Source: Ignavibacteria bacterium
GTDB lineage: Bacteria > Bacteroidota > Ignavibacteria > Ignavibacteriales > Ignavibacteriaceae
Length of the DNA: 44,645 nucleotides
Reading direction: 5' to 3'
Assembly (NCBI GenBank): GCA_030684555.1
Contig: JAUXVN010000065.1
Span: forward strand, 1-44,645
This document shows, piece by piece, positions 17,292-25,316 of the stretch (the stretch's first letter is position 1; each line of letters begins with the position of its first letter). The translations under genes were made by a program, and so were the position numbers. The notes below the pieces were generated by a model. That model did not search any database. It was not told where the DNA came from and saw nothing but the letters and a program-made list of their open reading frames with translations.

Positions 17292-18779
17292 ATGAAATTA
17301 TTTGCGGCACTATTTCTAATCTATACATCAATTCTATTTTCACAAAATACTCCACTCGAGTTAAATAATTACCTAAAGCCAACTTCATACGACCAGATTA
17401 CTGAATATATTTATCAACTTGATAAATCTTCAGATTTATTATCAGTTGAAGTATTAGGTAAATCTGTAGAGGAGAGAAATTTATATCTGATGAAATTCTC
17501 AAATTCCGAATTTGGCAAAGATTCCACCAAACTTAAAGTTTTAATCTTTGCCCAACAGCATGGCAATGAACAGTCCGGCAAGGAAGGAGCACTTTTATTA
17601 ACTCGAGAATTATTAAAACGTGAGAATAGCTATTTATTTGATAAAATAGATTTTGCATTAATTCCTCAGATGAATCCGGATGGCTCAGAAAAAAACAAAA
17701 GAAGAAATGGGAATGATGTAGATTTAAATAGGAATCATTTAATCCTATCTGAGCCTGAGACAATGGCTTTGCATAAAATATTCAGCGAGTATTTGTTTGA
17801 AGTTTCAATGGATGTCCATGAATATGCACCGTACGGTGAAACATGGCGAAATTATGGTTATCGTTTTAACTCTGATGTAGAAGTAGGTGTAACAACAAAC
17901 ATAAATATCTCAAAAGAAATAAGAGAATTTTCAAAGAGTAAGTATTTAAGGTTTATTGAAAAACATTTTAAGGAAAATAACTTTTCTTATTTTGAATATA
18001 GTCCCGGTGGTCCACCCGAAATTGATTACATTCGGCACAGCACTTACGATATAAATGATGGAAGGCAAAGTCTCGGAATTCAAAATACTTTCTCGTTTAT
18101 TCAAGAGGGGTTAAATGGAAAAGATGTTTACATCGAGAATATTAAACATCGCGCTGAAGGACAGATGACCGGAATGTTGGGGCTGCTAAAGTTTTCATAT
18201 GCTAATAGAGATAAAATAAAAAACATCATTAAAAGTGAGAGGGCAAAATTAATTCAAAATAAAGTTGATGAAAAAGTCGCAATTCAATTAGATCATTTTT
18301 CTGATGGAAGTAAATTAAATTTACCGCTCTACTCATACTATTCAAATAGTGATACGATTGTTATCGTAAATGATTATCGCCCCGTTGTAAAATCTACCTT
18401 TGATGTAAATCGTCCAAAAGGTTTTTTAATCCCCAAATCGTTGACTGAAATTATTGATTGGGCTGAGAAGCATTCTATTAAGTATTTTGAGTATGAAAAA
18501 ACTGATAAAGAGAAAATTGAACAATACTTTGTTAAGCAGATAGATTCCATTGACTTTGAGAGGGATATAATAGTAAATCCATTAGTTGAGCTTAAGATGG
18601 TGAATGATATTAATGTTGGTGACTACGTTTTCATTCCATTAAATCAAATAAAAAACAATGTGATAGTTATAGCATTAGAGCCAAAATCCATACTTGGTCT
18701 CGTAACCTATAAAAAATTTGAACACTTATTAAAAGTTAATGAAGTCTTTCCTATACTGAGGGTAATAGCTAACAATTAA
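17292..18779 (+). CDS. Secreted M14-family zinc carboxypeptidase
   Basis: A 495-residue protein with a signal peptide (about 1-18). M14 catalytic features are visible: zinc ligands H90 and E93 in QQHGNEQSGKE, the substrate-binding region DLNRNHL, the third zinc ligand H176 in MDVHEYAPYGETW, and the catalytic Glu272 in FSFIQEGL. A C-terminal region of about 190 residues after the catalytic domain has no recognisable domain and no T9SS tail, so the enzyme is probably periplasmic or an outer-membrane-associated protein. It should remove C-terminal residues from peptides or cell-wall peptides. It follows the S51-like cargo gene by 58 bp in the same direction, in keeping with a shared peptide-degrading role. 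Confidence 0.88.
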   Translation: MKLFAALFLIYTSILFSQNTPLELNNYLKPTSYDQITEYIYQLDKSSDLLSVEVLGKSVEERNLYLMKFSNSEFGKDSTKLKVLIFAQQHGNEQSGKEGALLLTRELLKRENSYLFDKIDFALIPQMNPDGSEKNKRRNGNDVDLNRNHLILSEPETMALHKIFSEYLFEVSMDVHEYAPYGETWRNYGYRFNSDVEVGVTTNINISKEIREFSKSKYLRFIEKHFKENNFSYFEYSPGGPPEIDYIRHSTYDINDGRQSLGIQNTFSFIQEGLNGKDVYIENIKHRAEGQMTGMLGLLKFSYANRDKIKNIIKSERAKLIQNKVDEKVAIQLDHFSDGSKLNLPLYSYYSNSDTIVIVNDYRPVVKSTFDVNRPKGFLIPKSLTEIIDWAEKHSIKYFEYEKTDKEKIEQYFVKQIDSIDFERDIIVNPLVELKMVNDINVGDYVFIPLNQIKNNVIVIALEPKSILGLVTYKKFEHLLKVNEVFPILRVIANN

Positions 18780-18847
18780 TAAATATTTATTTCTGATTTT
18801 TTTACTTTAAATGTATCGGTTAGAATTCATCGATAAAGGAAAATCCA

Positions 18848-19951
18848 ATGCGAATTGAAAGAATTGAACTTCGACATATTAAAATGGAATTAGTCTCTCC
18901 ATTTACAACATCAATGGGAACAGAATACGATGAAGAACATATCATAGTAAGAGTTGATGGTGAGGGGTTAACAGGATGGGGAGAATGTGTTGCTGAAGGA
19001 ACTCCGTTTTATTCATATGAAACAGTAACAACAGCTTGGCACATACTGCAAGATTTTTTACTCCCTTCTATTCTTAATAAAAATATTTTAAGCATAGATG
19101 ATGCAATCTCCTCTTATTCAAAAGTCCGCGGGCATATGATGGCTAAAGCCGGATTGGAAGCAGCTTTATGGGATTTATTTGCAAAATCAAAAAATATTTC
19201 TTTATCAAAGATGTTTGGAGGAACGAGAGACAAAATTGATGTCGGTGTTAGCATTGGCATTCAATCCTCACCGCTTGAATTAATTCATAAGGTAGAAGGA
19301 TATCTTAATGAAGGTTATAAAAGAATTAAAATAAAAATCTCACCAAATAATGATATACAATTCATTGAAGTTTTAAGAAAAGAATTCCCTGATATTTTAT
19401 TACAAGTAGATGCAAATTCTGCTTATACATTAGATCAGATCGATCTCTTAAAACAAATGGATGATTATAATTTACTCCTAATAGAGCAGCCGTTGGGATA
19501 TGAAGATATTTATGACCATTCAAAGCTTCAGCGTGAACTTAAAACACCTATTTGTCTCGATGAAAGTATTCACTCACTTGACGATACCCGTGCTGCAATT
19601 GAATTAGATAGTTGTAGAATCATTAACATAAAACCGGGACGTGTTGGTGGATTTACTGAATCGATTCTTATTCACGATTATTGTGCTTCTAAAAATATAC
19701 CAGTTTGGCATGGTGGGATGCTCGAGTCGGGAATTGGACGCGCCGGAAATGTAGCCCTCGCATCTTTACAAAATTTTACTCTACCCGGTGATATTTCAGC
19801 TAGTAAACGATATTATAAACAAGATATTGTTGAACCGGAGTTTATTGTAAATAAAGATGGAACTATGGATGTTCCCCAAAATGACGGAATTGGTGTCGAA
19901 GTAAATATGAGTATGTTAGAAAAAGTGACAGTTAAAAAGATGAGTTTTTAG
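18848..19951 (+). CDS. Enolase-superfamily racemase/epimerase (N-succinylamino acid racemase or o-succinylbenzoate synthase type)
   Basis: A 367-residue cytosolic enzyme of the muconate-lactonising/enolase superfamily. The catalytic set is complete: K161-x-K163 in RIKIKISP, metal ligands D188 (QVDAN), E213 (LIEQP) and D238 (CLDES), and the opposite base K262 (NIKPGRVGG). The C-terminal PGDISASKRYY and MLESGIGRAGNVAL segments are typical of the NSAAR/MenC subgroup. No other menaquinone genes are in the window, and the gene follows a run of peptidase genes. Racemisation or epimerisation of N-acyl amino acids or dipeptides is therefore at least as likely as o-succinylbenzoate synthesis. A gene symbol is withheld for that reason. 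Confidence 0.85.
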   Translation: MRIERIELRHIKMELVSPFTTSMGTEYDEEHIIVRVDGEGLTGWGECVAEGTPFYSYETVTTAWHILQDFLLPSILNKNILSIDDAISSYSKVRGHMMAKAGLEAALWDLFAKSKNISLSKMFGGTRDKIDVGVSIGIQSSPLELIHKVEGYLNEGYKRIKIKISPNNDIQFIEVLRKEFPDILLQVDANSAYTLDQIDLLKQMDDYNLLLIEQPLGYEDIYDHSKLQRELKTPICLDESIHSLDDTRAAIELDSCRIINIKPGRVGGFTESILIHDYCASKNIPVWHGGMLESGIGRAGNVALASLQNFTLPGDISASKRYYKQDIVEPEFIVNKDGTMDVPQNDGIGVEVNMSMLEKVTVKKMSF

Positions 19952-20127
19952 ATTATACATTTATCCTTCTTTTTTTCATAACTACATTTTGGTCCCACTA
20001 TAGTGATTAAGAAAAAATATTCAACTTGAATTATTTTTTACATCATATTTTCTCCATCAAACTAAAAGTGTTACATAAAAACCGAAAAAACAATTTGAGT
20101 GATGATTGCTTTGAGGTTTCTTTTTTT

Positions 20128-20172
20128 TATATTTGTGCTTTAGCCTAATTGTTCGGAGAATTAGTTTAGGCT
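20128..20172 (+). promoter_or_regulatory. Candidate promoter and leader hairpin before the amidoligase cluster
   Basis: TATATTTG at 20128-20135 matches the Bacteroidota -7 consensus TAnnTTTG, though no well-spaced TTTG -33 element is evident. Just downstream, AGCCTAA (20142-20148) can pair with TTAGGCT (20166-20172), while CTAATT (20145-20150) can pair instead with AATTAG (20159-20164). The two pairings overlap, so only one can form fully. The GTG start is at 20217. Confidence 0.35.
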
Positions 20173-20216
20173 GTACACTTTTTGTAGATCATTCCGCACA
20201 TATAAATAAGGTCTAA

Positions 20217-20939
20217 GTGAAAGAAGAATATCATAAATGGTATACTCAATATCTTGATAGAGAGTTTGAGATGCTCGTCTTTGGACATGCCGGTTATCCC
20301 GTTATTTTATTCCCGACATCCAGGGGAAGATTTTATCAGAATAAAGATTTTAAGTTAGTAGAATCAGCTTCATATCTGATTGAACAGGGTAAGATAAAAA
20401 TTTATTGCCCTGATGGTATTGATGAATCAAGCTGGTACAATTATTCAATTCACCCGGCTGACAGAGTCAAAACTCACATTGGTTATGAAAATACTATTCT
20501 ATTTGATGTCCTAGAATATGCCCGTTATGATACGGGGTTTGAGAGAGTCGCCGTTGCCGGATGTAGTTTTGGAGGTTATCATTCTGCTAATTTAGCTTTT
20601 CGTCATCCGGATAAAGTCGGTTACTTGTTTACGATGGGAGGAGCATTTGATATTACACAGTTCATTATGGGACATTATGATGACAATTGTTATCTGAATA
20701 ACCCTCCTGATTTTCTCCCAAATTTAACTGACGAATGGTATCTCGATAAAATAAAATCTATGGGAATTATTCTCGGAACAGGTGAGTGGGATATATGTCT
20801 GGATCAAAATGTTAGGTTATCAAATATTCTGAAGACTAAAGGGATTAATCACTGGCTCGATATTAAAAAATGGGCTGGGCACGATTGGAACTGGTGGCGC
20901 GAAATGTTCCCAAGGTATCTGAATGAAATTCAATATTAA
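20217..20939 (+). CDS. Esterase-family alpha/beta hydrolase, first gene of the amidoligase cluster
   Basis: A 240-residue alpha/beta hydrolase of the putative-esterase group. The GTG start is chosen because AAGG lies 5-8 nt upstream and no in-frame ATG fits. The nucleophile elbow is GCSFGG with Ser117. The C-terminal catalytic His is probably H222 in WAGHDWNWW. An acidic residue in the GTGEWD segment is a likely third member. There is no signal peptide, so it is cytosolic. It begins a six-gene co-directional run with two ATP-grasp-type proteins, a carboxylate-amine ligase and a glutamine amidotransferase. It might release, transfer or proofread an ester or amide intermediate; substrate unknown. 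Confidence 0.82.
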   Translation: MKEEYHKWYTQYLDREFEMLVFGHAGYPVILFPTSRGRFYQNKDFKLVESASYLIEQGKIKIYCPDGIDESSWYNYSIHPADRVKTHIGYENTILFDVLEYARYDTGFERVAVAGCSFGGYHSANLAFRHPDKVGYLFTMGGAFDITQFIMGHYDDNCYLNNPPDFLPNLTDEWYLDKIKSMGIILGTGEWDICLDQNVRLSNILKTKGINHWLDIKKWAGHDWNWWREMFPRYLNEIQY

Positions 20940-20985
20940 TTTTTAAACAGTTGATTTATTTCAATATCAAAATAAAGGGTGGGTT

Positions 20986-21924
20986 ATGAAGAAAATTGGA
21001 ATTCTTTTTGGACAGGAGAATACATTCCCTCAAGCTTTTGTTGATCGTGTTAACGAAAAAAAAGAACCGGGAATAGTTGCAGAGTTTGTTTCTCTTGACA
21101 AAGTGATTCAAGGTGTTCCACTTGATTATGCAGTAATAATAGATCGTATATCGCAAGATGTTCCATTCTACCGTGCAATGCTTAAAAATACTGCGCTTAT
21201 GGGAACGGCAGTATTAAATAATCCATTCTGGTGGAGCGCGGACGATAAATTTTTTAATAATGCTTTAGCACTTCAACATGGAGTTGCTGTTCCGAAAACA
21301 GTAATCCTCCCTTCAAAAAATCATCCGGATGATACAAACGAGAGTTCGTTTAGAAATCTTGCGTATCCGTTAGATTGGGAAGGGATTTTTAATTATGTCG
21401 GGTTCCCTGCATTCTTTAAACCGTTCGCAGGCGGCGGATGGAAAAATGTTTATCGTGTTGAAAATGCTGAGCAGTTCTTTAAGGCATATGATGAAACCGG
21501 ACAACTTGTAATGATGCTTCAAGAAGAAATTGTTTTTACAGAGTATTATAGGTGTTATTGTCTTGATCGGAAAGATGTTCACATTATGCAATATGATCCA
21601 AAACAACCGCATCATTTAAGATACGTTCAAAATCCATTACCACAAACGATAGAAATGATGGATACTCTTCGTAAGGCTGTTCTTACTTTAAACAATGTGC
21701 TTGGATACGATTTTAATACTGTAGAATTAGCCGTTCGCGATGGAATTCCTTATGCAATCGATTTTTGTAACCCTGCCCCCGATGCAGATGTACATTCTGT
21801 CGGGCAAGAAAATTTTGAGTGGATTGTTGAAGCAGCAGCGAATATGGCAATCAGGAGAGCCAAAGCTCATAAAGAAGGTAGATTTAATACGACCTGGGGT
21901 GAGTTCGTAAAAAAATCAATTTAA
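20986..21924 (+). CDS. ATP-grasp ligase (RimK/D-Ala-D-Ala ligase-like)
   Basis: A 312-residue ATP-grasp enzyme, the length of small peptide ligases. It has an N-terminal Rossmann-like domain (KKIGILFGQENTFP). The ATP-binding part has K145 and the glycine-rich loop FAGGGW (147-152). LQEEIVFTEYYRCY contributes a conserved acidic/lysine-binding strand. The metal-binding segment YAIDFCNPAPD carries D259 and N262. ATP-grasp ligases join a carboxylate to an amine through an acyl phosphate. A GGGTGGG-type ribosome-binding site precedes the ATG. It lies 46 bp after the esterase gene and 94 bp before the YbdK-type ligase; together these suggest stepwise assembly of an amide-linked product. Substrates unknown. 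Confidence 0.85.
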   Translation: MKKIGILFGQENTFPQAFVDRVNEKKEPGIVAEFVSLDKVIQGVPLDYAVIIDRISQDVPFYRAMLKNTALMGTAVLNNPFWWSADDKFFNNALALQHGVAVPKTVILPSKNHPDDTNESSFRNLAYPLDWEGIFNYVGFPAFFKPFAGGGWKNVYRVENAEQFFKAYDETGQLVMMLQEEIVFTEYYRCYCLDRKDVHIMQYDPKQPHHLRYVQNPLPQTIEMMDTLRKAVLTLNNVLGYDFNTVELAVRDGIPYAIDFCNPAPDADVHSVGQENFEWIVEAAANMAIRRAKAHKEGRFNTTWGEFVKKSI

Positions 21925-21934
21925 TATTTTTACT

Positions 21935-21965
21935 GAGATGATAATGCTTTAATGATTATCATCTC
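21935..21965. other. Perfect 11-bp hairpin inside the amidoligase cluster
   Basis: GAGATGATAAT (21935-21945) and ATTATCATCTC (21955-21965) pair perfectly around a 9-nt loop, 10 bp after the ATP-grasp stop codon. The sequence after it (TTCCTCG) lacks a T-run, so it is a poor intrinsic terminator on the plus strand. It could instead be an RNA-processing or stability element that sets different levels of the genes on either side, or a palindromic protein site. Confidence 0.5.
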
Positions 21966-22018
21966 TTCCTCGAAAAATGTGTGGTGAAATAATTTAACAA
22001 AATTTATTTGGGATAGTT

Positions 22019-23131
22019 ATGGCTGAAAAAAATCTTTTTACGCTTGGTGTTGAAGAGGAATTTCAAATAGTTGATCCGGTTACCCGCGAGTTGCGTTCGC
22101 ATATTCAACAAATAATTGATGAAGGCAAAATGATTCTCCAGGAGCAGGTTAAAGCTGAAATGCATCAATCTGTTGTGGAAATGGGGACTGAAATTTGCCA
22201 GGATATTTCAGAGGCAAGACGCGAAGTTACCAAACTTAGATCCGAGCTTGCGAAATTGGCAATGAAAAGTGGATTAAGAATTGCAGCTGCAGGAACTCAC
22301 CCTTTTTCACATTGGAAAGATCAAAAAATTACCGAGCATCCCCGCTATAAACAAGTTGTTGATGACATGCAGCAAGTGGCTCGCGCAAATCTGATTTTTG
22401 GACTGCATGTTCATGTTGGTATTGATGATAGAGAACTCGCAATCCATATTATGAATGCAGCAAGATATTTTCTTCCACATATTTTTGCATTATCTACTAA
22501 TTCACCTTTTTGGCTTGGAAGGAATACAGGATTTAAATCTTACCGCGTAAAAGTTTTTGACCGCTTCCCGAGAACAGGAATTCCTGATTATTTTAATAGT
22601 GTTTCTGAATATGATAATTATATAAACCTACTCATCAAAACTAACTGCATTGATAATGCTAAAAAAGTTTGGTGGGATATCAGAATGCACCCGTTCTTCA
22701 GTACGCTTGAATTCCGTATTTGTGATATCCCCATGCGTGTTGATGAAACGATTGCACTTGCCGCATTAATGCAGGCTGTTGTTGCAAAACTCTATAAATT
22801 AATACGCCAAAATCTTGGTTTCCGTTTATATAGGCGTGCATTAATTTCCGAAAATAAATGGCGTGCAAGCCGTTATGGTATTGGTGGAAAACTTATCGAT
22901 TTCGGAAAAAAAGAAGAAGTCCCAACAATGGATTTAATAAATGAATTACTTGAATTTGTTGACGATGTTGTTGATGAACTCGGCAGCCGAAAAGAATTAG
23001 ATTATATTCAAGAAATAATCAAAATGGGGACCGGTGCAGACCGTCAACTTGCTGTTTGGGAACAATCTTACGATACTAAAAATGTGGTTGATCTAATAAT
23101 TGAAGAAACCCATCTTGGACTTAACATTTAA
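22019..23131 (+). CDS. YbdK/GCS2-family carboxylate-amine ligase
   Basis: A 370-residue enzyme of the glutamate-cysteine ligase 2 (COG2170/YbdK) family, full length. It begins with the family hallmark LGVEEEFQIVDP (E12-E14), has AEMHQSVVEMGTEIC in the substrate/metal site, and FGLHVHVGIDD with H130 and H132. EcYbdK has weak gamma-glutamylcysteine synthetase activity in vitro, but most members have unknown substrates. It ligates a carboxylate, often glutamate, to an amine with ATP. It is central in a cluster with an ATP-grasp ligase and a glutamine amidotransferase. Glutathione synthesis is not supported, since no recognisable canonical glutathione synthetase gene is visible nearby. Confidence 0.93.
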   Translation: MAEKNLFTLGVEEEFQIVDPVTRELRSHIQQIIDEGKMILQEQVKAEMHQSVVEMGTEICQDISEARREVTKLRSELAKLAMKSGLRIAAAGTHPFSHWKDQKITEHPRYKQVVDDMQQVARANLIFGLHVHVGIDDRELAIHIMNAARYFLPHIFALSTNSPFWLGRNTGFKSYRVKVFDRFPRTGIPDYFNSVSEYDNYINLLIKTNCIDNAKKVWWDIRMHPFFSTLEFRICDIPMRVDETIALAALMQAVVAKLYKLIRQNLGFRLYRRALISENKWRASRYGIGGKLIDFGKKEEVPTMDLINELLEFVDDVVDELGSRKELDYIQEIIKMGTGADRQLAVWEQSYDTKNVVDLIIEETHLGLNI

Positions 23132-23154
23132 CTAATTTTCAATAAAGATATTTA

Positions 23155-23985
23155 ATGACTCAGTATAAAATAAAAACAGCTATAATTGATTTATACAATA
23201 ATGAACGTAACGAGGGAATGAGATGTATCAAAGAGATAATCTCAGATTCAAATAAACGTTTCGAAAATGCAACCATTTATTATGATGTTTTCGATGCGCG
23301 TTATAGAGGAGAAATTCCGGATTTGTCTTATGACATTTATATTTCTTCAGGTGGTCCGGGTAATCCTTTTGACGGTGAAGGAACAAAGTGGGAAGCTGAT
23401 TACTTCAATCTACTTGATAAAATTCAGGAGAATAATCAAAATCATGCAAACAAGAAAAAACATATTTTTTTTATCTGCCATTCATTCCAATTGATGAGCC
23501 GTTATTTCAAATTTGCTGAAGTTACCACCCGTCCCACAAGATCATTTGGAATTTTACCGATTGAAAGAACTGAAGCCGGTGCACTTGATCCAATCTTAAA
23601 ACAATTACATAATCCATTTTATGCTGCGGATTTTAGACAGTATCAAGTTGTAAATCCTGATTTTAACCGACTTAGAGAACTGAATGCCTCGATTCTTTCA
23701 ATGGAGATTTTACCAGAGAATGAGAAGATTACTCCGGCATTAATGGCTGTCAGAATTTCTAATGAAATTGTAGGAACACAATTTCACCCGGAAGCCGATC
23801 CGGAAAGTATGATGTATCACTTCAAACAGCCCGAACGTAAATTGCAGGTAACTGAGCGCTACGGAGAAGCAATGTATGACGAAATGTTAAGTCACATTGA
23901 ACATCCCGACAAAATTAAATTAACAAGACAAACAGTTCTCCCCGGTTTTCTTGATAATGCAATTCAATCATTAATTTTAAGGTAA
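23155..23985 (+). CDS. Class I glutamine amidotransferase domain protein
   Basis: A 276-residue protein with one class I glutamine amidotransferase domain. The oxyanion region is SSGGPGNPFDGEG, the nucleophile is Cys108 in FICHSFQLM, and the His-Glu pair is H211/E213 in QFHPEAD, so the triad is intact. About 55 extra residues follow the catalytic His, with no synthetase domain attached. Such stand-alone proteins either hand ammonia from glutamine to a partner or hydrolyse gamma-glutamyl compounds. Position between a GCS2 ligase (23 bp upstream) and a divergent ATP-grasp-like gene (2 bp downstream) favours a biosynthetic partner role. It is not GuaA or PurQ by neighbourhood or architecture. 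Confidence 0.85.
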   Translation: MTQYKIKTAIIDLYNNERNEGMRCIKEIISDSNKRFENATIYYDVFDARYRGEIPDLSYDIYISSGGPGNPFDGEGTKWEADYFNLLDKIQENNQNHANKKKHIFFICHSFQLMSRYFKFAEVTTRPTRSFGILPIERTEAGALDPILKQLHNPFYAADFRQYQVVNPDFNRLRELNASILSMEILPENEKITPALMAVRISNEIVGTQFHPEADPESMMYHFKQPERKLQVTERYGEAMYDEMLSHIEHPDKIKLTRQTVLPGFLDNAIQSLILR

Positions 23986-23987
23986 AG

Positions 23988-25160
23988 ATGATTTCAGAAC
24001 TTAGAGAAGAATTTAATAACAGTATTTCTGAAGAAAAGTATAATAATTTTTTAACGGACTTAAATTCTCAATTGAAGTTTCCTGCAGATTTTCGTGTTTC
24101 TGAAACACCACTTTTTCTTTCTCAAGAAGCTGTTAAATCACTGGAGTCAGCTTGTGAATCAATAGTCTCACAATTGCGAACTGATGAATATGCTGAATAT
24201 TGTAAGAAGGCAATTCCCAAAGGATTGAACGTCCCGAATGAAGATTCTCATCCGATATTTTTGCAAATAGATTTTGCTCTTTGTCATGATGAAGATGGAA
24301 AAATTCTTCCTAAACTTATTGAGTTACAAGGCTTTCCGTCTCTATATGGTTTTCAATATTATTTATCGAAAACAATTAAAAAGCATTTTCCGGTTACAAA
24401 AAACTTGACAAATTACTTCAGCGGTTTTAATGATGAGTCTTATAAAGAATTATTCAAAGATGTTTTATTGGGGAATTCAAATCCGGAAAATGTGATTCTA
24501 CTCGAAATCGAACCTGATAAACAGAAAACTCGAATTGATTTTTCTGCTACCGAAGAAATGACAAACGTAAAGGCAGTGTGTATATCTGAAATTGTTAAAG
24601 AAGGTAAAAATCTTTTTTATAAAGAAACAGGCAAGCTAATTCCGATAGAAAGAATTTATAATCGTGTAATTTATGATGAACTAACTCGTAAAAATTTCTC
24701 AACAGGATTTAATTTTACTGATGAACTTGATGTGACCTGGGTTGGGCATCCTAATTGGTTTTTCAAAATAAGTAAATACACTTTGCCATTTTTAAAAGGG
24801 AAAAATATCCCTAACTGTTTTTTCTTGAATGAATTAAATGAATATCCTGAAGACCTTAATAATTATGTTCTAAAGCCGTTATTTTCGTTTGCGGGACTTG
24901 GTGTTGAAATCGACTTAACAAAAGAACGTCTGGACGCAATTGAGAATAGAAATAACTATATCCTTCAACAAAAAATTGAATATGCACCATTAATTAAAAC
25001 TCCTGATGGATATTCAAAAGTTGAAATTCGAATGATGTATTTATGGAAAGATGAACCGGTGTTAGTTAATAATCTGATTCGTATGAGTAAAGGAAAAATG
25101 ATGGGAGTGGATTTCAATAAAAATAAAACATGGGTTGGTTCAAGTTGCGCATTTCATTGA
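23988..25160 (+). CDS. Divergent ATP-grasp-like protein
   Basis: A 390-residue cytosolic protein that I cannot place in a named family. Supporting an ATP-grasp relationship are LKPLFSFAGLGVEID (about 296-310), which resembles the lysine plus glycine-rich ATP loop, NNYILQQKIEYAPLI, which resembles the strand that contacts adenine, and VEIRMMYLW with conserved acidic and basic residues. Upstream, PKLIELQGFPSLYGFQ resembles the metal-binding end seen early in circularly permuted ATP-grasp proteins, so a permuted fold is possible. It starts 2 bp after the amidotransferase gene, so translation is probably coupled and the two products may form a glutamine-dependent ligase pair. This is inference. 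Confidence 0.6.
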   Translation: MISELREEFNNSISEEKYNNFLTDLNSQLKFPADFRVSETPLFLSQEAVKSLESACESIVSQLRTDEYAEYCKKAIPKGLNVPNEDSHPIFLQIDFALCHDEDGKILPKLIELQGFPSLYGFQYYLSKTIKKHFPVTKNLTNYFSGFNDESYKELFKDVLLGNSNPENVILLEIEPDKQKTRIDFSATEEMTNVKAVCISEIVKEGKNLFYKETGKLIPIERIYNRVIYDELTRKNFSTGFNFTDELDVTWVGHPNWFFKISKYTLPFLKGKNIPNCFFLNELNEYPEDLNNYVLKPLFSFAGLGVEIDLTKERLDAIENRNNYILQQKIEYAPLIKTPDGYSKVEIRMMYLWKDEPVLVNNLIRMSKGKMMGVDFNKNKTWVGSSCAFH

Positions 25161-25316
25161 AAAATAAAACTTCAATAACAGTTTATTGTTCTCATGGTTG
25201 CTTGTAATTATTATTTATGAATCCCCTTCTCTTTTCTGCAATTTTGTTATATTTCCTAACAGAACTGAATAAAAGTTTTTAATAATATGCTTTTCTCTAT
25301 GTACGGAGACAATTTA

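Noticed and set aside
22019-23131. Glutathione biosynthesis (gshA) assignment for the GCS2-family gene
   Set aside because: YbdK-type members mostly lack a proven role, and the adjacent ATP-grasp protein does not look like a canonical glutathione synthetase.
25161-25316. CAATAA/TTATTG hairpin as a terminator between the ATP-grasp-like and GH13 genes
   Set aside because: A six-base AT-only stem without a T-run is expected often by chance in this AT-rich DNA, so it does not argue against co-transcription.
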